A stretch of DNA of 64,000 nt from Pampus argenteus (taxonomy: Eukaryota > Chordata > Actinopteri > Scombriformes > Stromateidae), in assembly GCA_036937835.1 (NCBI GenBank), contig CM072863.1, positions 8,128,001 through 8,192,000 on the forward strand, written 5' to 3'. Below the pieces are notes generated by a model. It saw only the letters and a list, made by a program, of their open reading frames with translations. It did not search any database and had not been told where the DNA came from. Both the position numbers and the translations under genes were made by a program. This document shows, one piece after another, positions 27,143 through 38,340 of this stretch (positions are counted from its first letter, which is position 1; each line of letters opens with the position of its first letter).

Positions 27143-29978
27143 CACTCATAGCAGAGTAAGGTCCGGTCTATGGACAGGTGACAAATGGGAGACTTGTGGG
27201 GTCAAATCCTCCCTCCACCTCAGGCAAAACCAACTGAGCTGCAAAATACACACTTGACATGCATAAATCAACCTATGCAAACTCAGTTCAGCTCAGATGT
27301 GAATAGATTTGTTGAATTCAACACTTGTGCACAATGCTGCATTAGAAAATGACCCTGATATACTGCTCAAAAGTGAGTCATTTTTTATGCATGCACAGCA
27401 AGCGGAGCGGTTACCTACACAACACGCTGTATGCAGGGAGATGTTTTAGTACATAAAGTGCTGCACTATGATATAAATAGCTGTACTTTTCCATGAAATT
27501 TCATAGTAATTAGAGACCAGGAAGCATGGACCCTCTCAACCCCCACTGCGGCACCCACGTACCTTGAGTGAATACTAAGAAGCAACTCTGGCACAGGTCC
27601 AGTTCAGTATGTACTGTGTGAACCCACATGGCCCATCAAAGGCAGTGTGCACGACCGTGAAAGGGTGATTGGGTTCGAGGTGCACAGGGAATAGTGTTTG
27701 AAGTCCTCCTTCTATCAGAGAGACAGAAAATGCACTTTTAATCCTGTGGGATCACTAAGGCGCCACAGGCAAAAGAGATGCACTCATTCTCTCAACTCTT
27801 CCATGTTACTGGAGAAAAGAGAGGAAGACGAGAGGGGGCTAACAGGGAGGAAGGTGGAGGCGGGTGGAGGGTGGGGGTGGGGGTGTGGGGTGGATGGGGG
27901 TTACAGAGAGAAAAGGAGCAGATGATAAAAACTACTGCAGCTGATGTAAAGAGATGAGGCGAACAGAACGGAGAGGAAGTGCTGTAACATGACAGATACA
28001 GCAGTAATGTCAGTCATTAGCTCCTCTGGCTGGCATGGAGCCGTTAGAAATACGCAATTAAGCAGCATCATGCATATTAAAGGTATCAAATCACTTTTAT
28101 TATATACAATCTAGACCGATAGATTGATAGATATAGTAGATAGAGAACGATTATGAAGTCATTAAAACCAATTCACCTGTAAGATATCAGCTGTGCACTG
28201 ATCTGAATCAATCAAGGATCAATTGATTTGCATTTAAGAGAGTTCTGCAAAGGGATAGTTCAAAAATGTGATTATGGTGCAACAGAAAAGAACAATGATT
28301 GACAGATAATTCAAATTTAAGTTTGCAGTAACATGTCAGCTGATTTTATTTCTGCTCTCATCATAGAGACAGGTGAGGAAGGAAGTGTTTATCTGTGTTA
28401 TAATGAGAAATTAATTATGTCAGATAACACATAAGGCCCAACTCTCCTGCACACGGGTCCATCTTTGTTCACTCATGGTATTAAAAAAAAAAACCCGGAT
28501 TATTTGGACTGTGTTGCAGTGTTTTATCCGCCTTGTGCAGAATATATTACGTGTGTAAATGTTGTTGAACCCCGCGATTCTCCAGGAAAAGGTCACACAC
28601 TCCCCTCGACCCGAAGTGATTCTCTTTCTTTGTGTACTCGTGGTGAAAAAAAAAACGAGCTGCGCCTATAAACTTCGCATTTAAAAGGCAAGTGCGGCCG
28701 AGGGGGGCCGCTGCATGAGGGGAACAATAGCAGCTTTTTGGACACACTTTTTCTCACTGCGATGAACAGCAGGGAAACCGGTAGAGCCTCATATAAAAGA
28801 CCGATAGAGCACAGCTGCCAGGGTTCAACAGTAATTTTATAAAACGTCTCCAAGGGGCCTGCCTGTGGTTTATCTGTGGATTTATGGGAAACTATAAGAG
28901 TGCGAGCAAATTGTTTAGGGGCCCCCACGACGTGATCATAACTCGGGGATTTTAGGGGCTTTTTTTATATGCAAACATAAAGGATAAAGTGATACGACTG
29001 CCAGCCAAATGCTGCATTATCATCATTAATAATGCACTTGGCATTCAAAAGCGGGTCTGTCATGCGTTCACTCCCAGTCAAACACACACACAAAAAAATA
29101 AAAAAATCATCTGAAAGTTTGAACATACAGTCTGTGACAGCAGGAGTAGCTCCAACATACCTTTATCACCAGGTGCACAATGTAAAACCCTCCATCATCA
29201 TCATCATCATCACCATCATAATCATCATCATTGATGAAAAACAAAAAGTTCATTATCACATTGGAGCTGGTCTGTTTCAGAGTGACGAGGCTCTTTAAAC
29301 TGTTGATTATTGATTTATCAGGTTCACACATAATCCCTACTTTGACAGCCGTGGCGAACAGCTGACCAGGGCCTAATTTTATCAGTCCGCTTCAGACACG
29401 CAGAGTGGACCCACAATCTTACAAAAAAAAGTAGGTTAGGCTTGAACGAGCCCCAGCGGCTCCACAGTCCACGCAGGCCTGACTCACTTGCGCCTATCTG
29501 ATCCGCAATTACGCGCATGACGCATTTGGAGACAATATTGTTGGGTTGTAAACAATTACTCACGCTCAGAGGCCATGGTGATCACGGACTCCGTGGTGGC
29601 GTGGTACTCATCCTCCTCCATGAACTCGTCCTGGGACGACGCGTCTCCCTGGAAGTCGTGGTGGTCCAGGAGCTGTTGGAGCGGAGGCGCCTTGGGCAGC
29701 AGCTGATTGACCACCTCCCGGCTGATGTTGGGCGCCTGTTTCAGGCGTAGCTTGCTCAGAATCTGGGACTTGATGGTCTCTAATCTCAGCACTTTGCTCT
29801 GCTCCCTCCACACACAGGCGGAGCACTCGTGGGCACCGGCGTCCTCGTCCAGCAGAGACAGCCCGGCATCCGTGGGCGTCTCGCTGGCATGAGGCAGCAG
29901 CAGATTGGGCTCATCGCTCCCCGACTGTCCCAGGGAGATGAGCACCATCAAGCACAGTAAGAAGTTGTACCTCGGCAT
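13441..29978 (-). CDS. gdf11: Growth/differentiation factor 11 (TGF-beta ligand), 3 exons, 389 aa
   Basis: Secreted TGF-beta family ligand that patterns the trunk-to-tail axis by signalling through activin type II receptors. Coding exons on the minus strand: 29564-29978, 17671-18044 and 13441-13821, phases 1 and 0, all with GT-AG junctions. Residues 1 to about 20 form a signal peptide. The prodomain has the ILSKLRL helix, an N-glycosylation site at N84, and a tolloid-type site at G111-D112 in the DFQGDA context. RSRR (277-280) is the furin site, which leaves a mature ligand of 109 residues with the full cystine-knot cysteine set ending in CGCS. The mature start NLGLD and the motifs SGQCEYMFMQ, NDKQQII and KIPGMV are those of GDF11. 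Its paralogue myostatin differs at each, so mstn is excluded. The neighbouring avil, cdk2 and pmel agree with human 12q13-q14. The start is the first ATG before the hydrophobic leader. Confidence 0.96.
13822..17670 (-). other. gdf11: gdf11 intron 2
   Basis: A 3.85-kb intron of phase 0, with donor GTAAGG next to 17671 and acceptor CCAG next to 13821. It holds a copy of an intronic repeat with a CTCF-like core (16940-17250) and a tandem of CATAGCAACAGTC near 14513-14545. No further coding exon is supported inside it. Confidence 0.85.
16940..17250 (+). repeat. Dispersed repeat, copy 1 (CTCF-like core)
   Basis: It begins with ACACTTGGGGGCAGCA (about 16948-16963) and continues through a GACATG segment, a TCTCTGGTCACCT segment with a following AATGTAAGTA, a TTTACTCTGTTTTGG segment and a CTGCTGCAGCTGAAAA segment. 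The same order of similar words occurs at 40290-40540. I infer two diverged copies of one repeat family; family and exact ends are unknown to me. Confidence 0.45.
20035..20057. repeat. (CA)n microsatellite
   Basis: CA run of 23 bases in gdf11 intron 1. Confidence 0.9.
23411..23443. repeat. CA microsatellite with one CC interruption
   Basis: CA repeats split by a single CCA step, in gdf11 intron 1. Confidence 0.9.
23950..24360 (+). mobile_element. Decayed non-LTR reverse transcriptase fragment
   Basis: Reading plus strand from about 23981 gives NEVNFHIFADDTLLYFS, which contains the FADD/YADD catalytic box of non-LTR reverse transcriptases in its usual setting (hydrophobic strand, A-D-D-T, L-Y). 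The frame then meets tandem stops at about 24113. A second frame from about 24165 gives LNMEKQQLVLSGG, which resembles the 'LNxxKTE' segment that follows the YADD box in L2/CR1/Rex-type enzymes. Frameshifts and stops mean it is dead. It sits in sense orientation to the plus strand, inside gdf11 intron 1. The clade is uncertain. Confidence 0.55.
25191..25220. repeat. (CCT)10 microsatellite
   Basis: Uninterrupted CCT trinucleotide run of 30 bases in gdf11 intron 1, in a polypyrimidine context. Confidence 0.9.
26271..26294. repeat. (TG)12 microsatellite
   Basis: Uninterrupted TG run in gdf11 intron 1. Confidence 0.9.
27057..27140. repeat. (AAAG)21 microsatellite
   Basis: Twenty-one uninterrupted AAAG units (84 bases) in gdf11 intron 1. 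The purity and length suggest a young, unstable and probably polymorphic locus. Confidence 0.97.
29192..29231. repeat. Imperfect CAT trinucleotide tract
   Basis: CAT units with two interruptions, just inside intron 1 of gdf11. Confidence 0.85.
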
Positions 29979-30056
29979 GACGATGCGTGGAAACTGAGCA
30001 ATGCAACTTTTATCTTTCTTTTGCTTTTCTTTTTACTCGTGTTATCCGGTTATATC

Positions 30057-30082
<26 letters not shown>
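30057..30082. repeat. (CT)13 tract in the gdf11 5' UTR region
   Basis: Uninterrupted CT run of 26 bases, about 80 bases upstream of the gdf11 start codon. On the transcribed (minus) strand it reads as GA repeats and would lie in the 5' UTR if transcription starts near 30430. Confidence 0.9.
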
Positions 30083-30087
<5 letters not shown>

Positions 30088-30457
30088 GGATGCGCGTCGC
30101 TCCTTGCCTTATCCTACAAAAGGCAGGCAATCAATGACATGCATCTATTCCAACACGATCACCCCGAAGTTGGTTTTTGTTTTGGCAGCAGGAGCTTTTT
30201 GTAATAAATTTTCAAAAAAGAAAAGAAAAGAAAAAGAAAAAGAAAAAGAAAAAAAAGGGAAAAAAAGAAGAAGTGTTTTCCAGTGCGTCTCGGTACAGGC
30301 TATTTTGATTGAAAGTTAATCAATCTAGTGAATGCATAGCCTGCTCACAACAGCTATAATGGTTGTTTTGGGGTCCTCTGTACAATTTAGTCCATGGAGG
30401 TGTGTGAATGTTCAGAAGTGTCACTGAAAAATGTGCAAGTGCGGTCAAAAAGGGACT

Positions 30458-30502
30458 CTTTATATATCTCAGCTGCCCGGTGTCGTAATCCGTCTCCATT
30501 GG
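30458..30502 (-). promoter_or_regulatory. gdf11: gdf11 core promoter candidate: TATA, E-box, CCAAT
   Basis: On the minus strand a TATATAAAG box occupies 30458-30466. A CAGCTG E-box lies at 30470-30475 and an inverted ATTGG (CCAAT on the gene strand) at 30498-30502, about 32 bases upstream of the TATA box. This is textbook spacing. It implies transcription starting near 30430 and a 5' UTR of about 450 bases that includes the CT/GA tract. E-boxes are a known feature of the paralogous myostatin promoter. The start site itself is inferred. Confidence 0.6.
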
Positions 30503-30742
30503 CTAAGATTGCAACAAAAGGCTTTTAGGTCTGTCACCAAGTCAAGAGGGACAGAACGAGGGAGGGTGCAGGCACTGTTATGAGAGTATAAATGTTTTTA
30601 CAGTGTACAAACAATGTCTCACATTAGAAATATAGCCCAATTAGGTTACTATGATGATGACATAAACTATGTCTCACTGCGCCTCTTGTTATAAATGATT
30701 TATTATGATGTAAATTGAAAAAAATAAAAATAAAAGCTTACA

Positions 30743-30806
30743 CCCCCCCCCCCCCCCCCGATTTCTCCACGTGATCTCCTAAAACACACACACACACACA
30801 CACACA
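30743..30806. repeat. C17 homopolymer followed by (CA)11
   Basis: Seventeen cytosines at 30743-30759, then (CA)11 at 30785-30806. Long C runs are error-prone in sequencing, so the exact length may be unreliable. Confidence 0.9.
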
Positions 30807-31626
30807 CCAAAACCGCATTATCAAGGCCTTAATGTAATCTTAATGTAGTCCTACCAAAATATCAGATGCAAAATATTTAAATTGCTTTTTCCAATCAAGA
30901 CTCACAAACTGAGCGTTCAAAGTCTCTATATGGACCAGTTAAGCCATTAAAGGTCATTTCTCTAAAACATAAACAGCTCTACAATGCATATTTTGATGTT
31001 TTAAAAACGCTGCATCCTTTTGGTGTAGTAACAATAAAAGACTGATTGTTAAAATGTGAACAGGCTCTGCAAACATGCAGCAGCTGCAGATGTACATTTA
31101 TTTCAAAACATGTAAACCTATTTAATGTTTAAATGATACTCAATCAATGAAACTGGGAGTAAGTCCAATAAAAGTGGCACGCATTTCTAAACGGTTTATC
31201 CATTAATTATTATTGATTGTGCAATTATAAGGATTATATGTGTCACATTTCATCTATAAAACCCAACTATGCAAACACGTCAGGGGCTAAAGTACAACTA
31301 GCCATGAAGAGATACTGTGTTCATGTGCTTAATAAAAGTTATGTGATATTTCTGGAACACATTTGTTCATATACAAATTGCACTTCATTGAGCAACAATC
31401 AGGTGCCTGCAGCCTATGTGGCATCAGTGACCCACTGGTGTCATCTGCTGGAGGAAAACACAGTTGCAGCTGATCTTGTTCCTGTTGTTAGATGTCATGT
31501 GCACTGCATCTTCCACTCCTAGATCCATCCTGTGGTATTTCGTCATAAAGTAAGCTCTTCATAGCCATGCTGTTCAAATACTGATAGGCCTACTTCCTAA
31601 AAAAAACTGGACACCTAAAAACAATC

Positions 31627-31649
31627 TAATTAATTAATTAATTAATTAA
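31627..31649. repeat. TAAT tetranucleotide run
   Basis: Tandem TAAT units, 23 bases. Confidence 0.85.
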
Positions 31650-33109
31650 AAGAAATTAGAGGAAAATTAATGACTGGAGGAAAAACATGGAGAGCAGAGG
31701 AGATGTCTCCCAAAAATAATGATAGATTATCACAACAGGTCAAACTACAGTTACAACCTCTGTTGCAGCAACCTTTTAAAAAAAAGATTGAAAAAAGAGT
31801 GCCTGTTTTTATACACATTCCCCCCCAAAAAATTCATATTTGGTATTTTTAGTAGTAGTGAAACTCTGACAACAAATTAAAAAAAAAAACAATACCACAA
31901 ACAAGTCAGGAGTTATTATACAAATCAATAAGTACAGTAAAAAGGAAATTGTACTCACAAATTTATAGACATGAGTACATAAAGAAGTAAAACTAAGATA
32001 CATGAAATTTATTTTTTCCACTGCTTATATTGTTGCATTGGCAAAACATCAGTGGGGTGCTTTAATTAACTTTAATACAACCTATTGTATCAAGTCTCTA
32101 TAAACCTCTGGGGTATATACTGTATGTGACCACAAAACCATGGACATATTAAGCTTTAAGAGCACTCTGCGGCAAAAACGGCTGCATAATGAGCCCCCAC
32201 ACCTCACCAGCTGCCCTCTGTGTATAGTACCCTGTTGCCTCCATGCCATTATTAAGTACACTACACACAGCAGCAGTCTATATATGCATGATAATATCAT
32301 GCATGGCCTCTCTACAAGACAGCCTGATGATTAAAGTCTCTCTCAACTCAAAAATGTGCTTATTGTTACTCTATTTGAACCTTCATTATGTAGAATTACT
32401 GTATATATGCAGAGTTTGACGTTATAGTCTGTTTTCAGGTCAGTCTGCTGAAGGGACGAAGGTGTCTTTGAAATTTAAACTCTACAAGTTTGATTTTGTG
32501 GCATTGCAACTAGTTTGAAAGCCAACCACAGTGCAATATGCAACACACACACAAGACAGTGTGGTGTGAAAACATCTCCAGCGTGCAAACATTGAGGATG
32601 AATTTTTGTGTGAAGTAGGTGATATCTTGTAAATAACAGTTAAGTTAAAATGTTTGAGGTTTTTTTTTCATATTTTTGTGTTTTTTTTCAGTTTTATTTA
32701 CTCGTTATTTTTTTTATTATATGTGTAAAAAATAAATCACAAATACATTCAAGTAAGTAAAAAACATGTCTTAAATATCTTTAGGTGGTAATGAAGGGTC
32801 CTGTTGTAGTTATTGTAGTTAAAGGTTGCAGATTCTTTCATAACTTTGCAGTTAACTAAAGAAAAAACAACTTTTCTGTTAGGTCTGGGGCACCTGGTCA
32901 GGTGTCTGCTTTGCTAGTTTCTAATCTAGTCTCATAAAATAAAGACTTGGCTCACCTGAAATGCTTGTTAATCCCAGTCATTGGTGGGTTTGAGCCTCTG
33001 GGGCCTGATGTGTTTAATGTGGTGCTCATCTGAACTTTAAAACAAACAAAACGTCAAATAAACGAATGTGTTTCTTTTAACTCCACACAGCCATAAACGT
33101 GACTGATCT

Positions 33110-33320
33110 TTGACCTCTCAGTGTGGGCGGAGCGAAGGCGGCATTAAAGTGCAGTTTGGTCCCCGCGGCTTTCCGTAGTTCACGGCCTGGGCGTCGACAG
33201 TACATCTCACCGCTGCTGCGTAGGAAACAACCAGCAAACACCACTTCACCCAGAGAGCTCGGAGGTGGCTATTATATAAACACAAACTTATATAATATAT
33301 AAAACATTTATATAAAAAAA
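33110..33320 (+). promoter_or_regulatory. CpG-rich promoter region of the LRRFIP-like gene
   Basis: Base composition shifts abruptly to GC- and CpG-rich from about 33120 (GTGGGCGGAGC, a GC-box-like element, then CCCGCGGC and GGGCGTCGAC). It stays CpG-rich into the first coding exon. This is typical of a vertebrate housekeeping-type promoter without a clear TATA box. The exact start site is not visible. Confidence 0.55.
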
Positions 33321-36300
33321 ATGCATTCAGTCACCATAGACAGCAGCGGCTCTCCAAAGAAACGGGCGTTTTCTCGGGGACTAAGCGAGGATGAGTCTCT
33401 GCGCAGCATTATAAAGGAGGTGAGCGGAGAGAAATCACGGCGTCATTTGTGTTTGTTTACAGCTGAAGACAACCGGATAGTTTAGTAGTTTTAAACGACA
33501 TAACTTTAACTAAAATGTAGTAAGTAAGAAGTTAAACCATTGTGTTTTTCTGTTAAGTGTGAACAGCGTTTCTCATGAGCAGTGAGGTTTGTTTATTTCT
33601 TGTCGGGCCTGTAGCTTTCAGCACATTTCCCTGTTGTTTGCTCACTTATTGAGTGTCTCTCGTGTCTGTGTGTAACTAAAGTGACGCGAGGCTCCATCTG
33701 ATGTGTGTTTTTCTTTGTTATCAGGCCGACAGCTCATCTAGGCGGCTCACACGAAGCGACAGCCGGGCGGGCACCCTGAAGAAGAGGAGTGACAGTCAGG
33801 TAGGAGACAGATAACCTGAACAAACATGTCCATGGTCCTCCTGGGTGACTCCACCTGTCTCCACTAGCATTCAGGTGTATAGATAAATGCATAAGCAATG
33901 GTGAAAAAATACTAGTATTAACTCAAGTACATAGGGTGATTATAAAGGAATACTTAATATAGGGCAAAAATGACTTGGTACTTGATACTATGAAGGGTCA
34001 GTATGGGTTAAATAACTGTTCAAGGTTAATTTATCAGAATCATGTTTATAGGCTAAGTATGTTTATACATACTCTGACTCTGGTTTAGTGGTTCTCAGTG
34101 TACGTACACAGAATAACAATCTGTTCTTAATCTTAAAATATAGAAATATTAAAAGCAATGACCATAGACACACACAGGCAAACTTATCCCATATTTCATT
34201 AAAAAGAAAATCCAAAAATACCAGCACAGATGTGTTTTTCTGAACTTTGTGCGTCTTTCCTACCCGATTGATCGTCCCACGTCTCCTCACATTTATCTTG
34301 AGACAATCCTTAGGTTGGGAACCACTGAATTGGATTAGATTAGATTAGGATAGATTTCTAATCTACAATGAAATGCTACTTACACAGTCATACATGAGTA
34401 TGACAAGTGAAGCGTGTGACAACTTCTTCCACCATTGTACTTAAGAAAGAACTTGTCTATAAAATGATCTGTGTGACATGTCAGCAGTGCCATATCTGCG
34501 TCGGTGTCATGTCACAAAGATTAGCAGTAAATACATTTCTCTGGTTCAAAACTAATTTCTTCTCCTTGTGTATTTTTAAAAATATAATGCACTGTCTTCT
34601 TCTTTCTGGTGGTGGTAAATCTTTGTCAAGTCAAGGTTACAATTTATGTTTGTTTGTTTTTAAACGTAGTGCCTCTGTAGTATCTAAATAGGTCACAAGT
34701 TTGATAGTTGTGATTTCTGTGTACTGAAATCTGTGAAAAAAAACCACATGAAAAGAAAACTAACCACAAGATGAGGTGTTAGTGCTTTACAGACAGCTTC
34801 CGTTACCACAGCTATCAAATGGAAACCACAGGGCACCTTATTTATAACAGCTGCAGTCAAAATAAATAGTATGTGATAACATTATATTAATATTATGTTG
34901 TATGTACTACAACATGCATATATCTGGACATTGCTTTCCTTGTTATTGCTATTGCACAGTCCAACACCACAACCTGCTTCTTTCAGTATTTTTTACAATA
35001 TCATTTTTTTTCCTTTCTTCCAGCACTCTGACCAGGACCTCTTCATGGGACTCCCAGAAATGGTGACTATTTCTGTTTTTTATTGTAATTATAATGAGGA
35101 TTATTACTATTTAAAGTCTTGTCCGCAGCTCTGTCGGGATTTAATGATGGATATCTGTGGTGATTAATATTTCTTTACATATGGAGGAATAGTCGTGGTT
35201 CCAGTTGAAACCTTCCACTGATGGTTGCCTCTCAGAGTTTGCTAAACACTTTCCCACCCACTGACTGGCATGTGTTCTTCTATAGTTGCCCATCCTGAGC
35301 TTTAACTGTGTTTGTGGTGTAGCTGGAGCTGCAGGCCAGCTATGACGAGGTGGTGCATGAGCTGCGTGGGCTGGAGGTCGAGCGAGAGGCTCTGTTGTTC
35401 CAGGTGGACGTTCTGCAGGACACACTGGAGGGTGTAGAGGAGCTGCTGGCTGAGGCCCAGAGGGAAGCTGGACAGGCTAGTTTGGTACGTGGAAGAGCTC
35501 AAATACCACTTTAACACTTCACCAACATTAAGAATTCGTTTTAGACTTTAAGTAGTCTTCATCCTTTCTTGTGTGAAGTTTATTTTTGTTCCTAATTGTA
35601 GCAAAGTTTGAGACTAACAAGGTGCTGGTCCTCTCATGATGCCACTATGTTTGTAGGAGTTGGAGCGAGAGAGGGAGGCCAAGAAGAAACTGGAAAGTAT
35701 GGTGAGCTCTTTGATGCAAGAGATGGAGAGATTGAAAGAGGTAATGTGAAATAAAAACATTAAATAAATCATCACAAAATGGAATTTCATTTTATTTGAT
35801 CTGAACATGCACTTCATTTATTAATGGTTAAATGTCTCTTTGCAGGAAAGGGATACCAAATCATGTGTTCCCATGAACACTAATGAAAACATGGACGAGG
35901 AAGCGAGACAAGGACACCAAATGAAAAATGCCAAGGAACTGATTCAGGCTGCAACCAGAGAAGAAAAGGACTGCTCCCTGTCTAAACCTCACAGCAGCGA
36001 AAGCAGAAGTAGAGCGGTGCTCTCATCTGAGGAAGTGAGACAGGATGAAGAGGCAGAAGACGAGGGGAGCTCCCTGATGAAGGTGCGGAGGGTGGTCAGT
36101 AAGCCCCTGGGCCACATGCCTTCCCTGGCGCTAGACAACCCAGGTTCTGAAGACGGGGTCCTCCAGAGACCTTACAGAAACAGTGCTGAGGTAGGACAAG
36201 AGACTTCTCCAGACAGGAATGACTCAGACAGCATAAGTGCCTACGAGGACGCAACTGATGAGACTCCAGAGCAAGACAGGATCTTCCCAGGTGATGCAAA

Positions 36301-36406
36301 CACTCTGGAGCTGCCTGATGATTCAGCAGCTAAAGAGGGAAGTGTGACCAACTCCTGCAGGGAAGTCCAAGACCCCAAAAACCCTGATCTCTGCATTGTG
36401 TCTTAA
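33321..36406 (+). CDS. LRRFIP-family coiled-coil protein, 6 exons, 339 aa
   Basis: Coding exons 33321-33419, 33725-33799, 35024-35062, 35323-35484, 35657-35740 and 35846-36406; all internal junctions are phase 0 and GT-AG. Residues 1-58 are basic and Ser/Arg-rich with a PKKRAFSR nuclear-signal-like stretch. Residues 72-153 are a heptad coiled coil (LEVEREALLFQVDVLQDTLEGVEELLAEAQRE, shown here only as two halves: LEVEREALLFQVDVLQ at about 95-110 and DTLEGVEELLAEAQRE after it). This has the pattern of the LRRFIP1/LRRFIP2 core, where a similar 'YQVDTLKDxLxELEExLAE' segment occurs. Residues 154-339 form an acidic, disordered-looking tail in one large exon, as in LRRFIP1. Family members bind Flightless-I and act in nucleic-acid sensing or Wnt signalling. 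This protein lacks their N-terminal segment, so it may be a divergent paralogue or an incomplete model. Gene structure is firm; the family name is moderately sure. Confidence 0.7.
34087..34326. mobile_element. Possible hAT-type MITE in intron 2 of the LRRFIP-like gene
   Basis: AGTGGTTCTCAG at the left edge is matched by the inverse, TTGGGAACCACT, at the right edge, 240 bases apart. Terminal 'CAGTGGTTC' motifs are characteristic of non-autonomous hAT elements in vertebrates. The repeat arms are only about 10 bases with one or two mismatches, and a clean 8-bp target duplication is not visible, so this is tentative. Confidence 0.35.
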
Positions 36407-38340
36407 CTTTATCTGTTTTATCTACTACTGGGCAAAAAGGTCACAGATTAGTGATTTAAATTCAAGAATGCTTTATTTATTTTTATTTTTATTTTTTCAA
36501 AAAATTTGAGGCCAACAATAATGTTCAGAGTTTTTTTTAAATACTGTAGTTTCACAACAAAAAACTCAGGATCCAAGTGGTTTACTTGCTGCAATTCCAC
36601 TCACGACTACCTAATATCATTCGCCAATAATTTCTTCCTAATGTGTCTTAACTTGAGGAGACATGGAAAATACTGCCTGTTTGGTAATCTTTTAAGAAGG
36701 TTAGTTTGTTTACTTAACAGTTGCCAGGACACAAAACAGAATTTACCTGTATACAAAGTACAGTAAGTCCATAAGTTAGACACAGGAGCTTTGAGAGGTG
36801 AATATTTCAGACACTCGCAGCGTGTTACAGCAAGATGTCTTCTCATATGCCTGAAAAATAAGATCAAATTAAAATGATCTGCATTAAAAGATATGTAAAC
36901 TGGCTGTCCTCAGTTGCAGAGCTCGCCGTAAAGATGCTCAAAATCATGCTTGATATTGATGATTGATTTTGGTAATAAATGGCGGTTAATAAGGTCATAC
37001 GATAGGGATTTTTTTTAAGTAAGTGAAAATGCCATGTATATACTGCCTCACTGAAACTTTACAAGAACAGTTGTTTTTTTTATTATCTTTCATATGCTCT
37101 TTATTTTGAGGATTTAGGGAAATTGATTTGGCTGCATTTGCACTTTTTAAAGTTATTGTATTGTGGCATAAATTTGTCAGTTTATATTAGAAACAACATT
37201 CCCTTTATAACCAAACACGTCAGCAAGTAATAATCAGCTGACCAGTTACGGGCTGTATTCTCTCTTGCCTGCGTTGTAATACTGTATGTTTGCACATTTG
37301 CAGTGGATCTCGCTGGAATGAGTCTCTTTGGATATCTTTGATTGCTTTACACTTTTTTTTAATAGTAAGGAATTACATTATTTTATGTTTATTTTATTTT
37401 TATTTTTTTAAGCCTGAGGCAAGAAAAGACCTGTTCACCTCATTTGTTATTAATAGTTTGCATGAGCACCTAAGAATGTATATTGATTTCCAAAAAGCAC
37501 ATGAATTTATTTGTCATTTGTAGTAGTTTTGCACACGGTACTTTCACACACATATATCAATTATTACTTTGTGTTTTAAAGGGATTTTTTTTTAAATCAA
37601 TCTTGTGTGCAGATCATGTATTATTCTTTATTTGTAGGTGGAGCCTTTTGCAAAAAGTCCCAATAATGAATTTGTACACAAATGTTTGCAGTTGCTGCAT
37701 TTAGCTGCATATCATCTTGTGGGTTTAAGCCTTTTTTTATCTCTCTTCTCAGTCTGATCTCAACATAGGACTGGTTCATATACTGATACTTGATTATGTG
37801 TTGTGCTGTCTGCCGTGATGCATAAAGCTTTGAAGAATCAAACAGCTTGGACGACTGTTTGATGCTGTTTTTTCATGAAGTGAGTTGATTGGAGATGACG
37901 TACGGAGGTGAAGGAGAGGTGGCATTATGGTCAGTTCTTGAACAATCAGGTCATGTGCAACCAACATACATCCACAATCAGTGGTTGTTTATGTTATCAT
38001 CATTTTCCTTTTCCTATTTATTATGAGTCAGCAAAGTTACATTGCTCTCGAGTTCTGGTGTTAAACTGATCAAACATCGTGCACAATCTGCAGGGAAATT
38101 ACTTCTCTGACACAGGCACAGTTTGGCATTTTAACAGCAGAAACTTTTGACTTTATCAAGTTATCAAATTGTTTTCCCATGACAATGCAAAAACTACGTC
38201 CTGTTATGCTGTATTGTTTTTAATGGGTCTAAATATTTTTGACTTGTCTTAAACTTTGGATTAAATGTTCAGATGTGACAGTAAATTATATAAATTTATA
38301 CTTGTAACTGAAAATACATTCCAGACATAATAAAATAAAA
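36407..38340 (+). other. Probable 3' UTR of the LRRFIP-like gene
   Basis: AT-rich non-coding sequence following the stop codon, with no supported exon. A polyadenylation signal AATAAA at 38329-38334 is a plausible end, giving a 1.9-kb UTR. Earlier signals may also be used; end usage is inferred. Confidence 0.35.
38329..38334 (+). terminator. AATAAA polyadenylation signal candidate (LRRFIP-like gene)
   Basis: AATAAA, overlapping a second near-copy, in the tail-to-tail interval between this gene and avil. Confidence 0.35.

Larger units (their letters stand above)
18045..29563 (-). other. gdf11: gdf11 intron 1 (11.5 kb)
   Basis: A phase 1 intron with donor GTGAGT below 29564 and acceptor TTCATAG above 18044. 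It contains microsatellites, a decayed reverse transcriptase fragment (about 23950-24360), and several compositionally distinct blocks rich in homeobox-type TAAT/ATTA cores (about 19680-19830, 24950-25260 and 28900-29050). These blocks could be intronic enhancers of a developmental gene; this is inference. No additional coding exon is supported. Confidence 0.8.
30503..33109. other. Intergenic region, gdf11 to LRRFIP-like gene
   Basis: A divergent interval between gdf11 (minus) and the next gene (plus). It holds a C17 homopolymer (30743-30759), (CA)11 (30785-30806) and a TAAT tetranucleotide run (31627-31649). I see no coding exon, RNA gene or mobile element that I can name. Confidence 0.6.
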
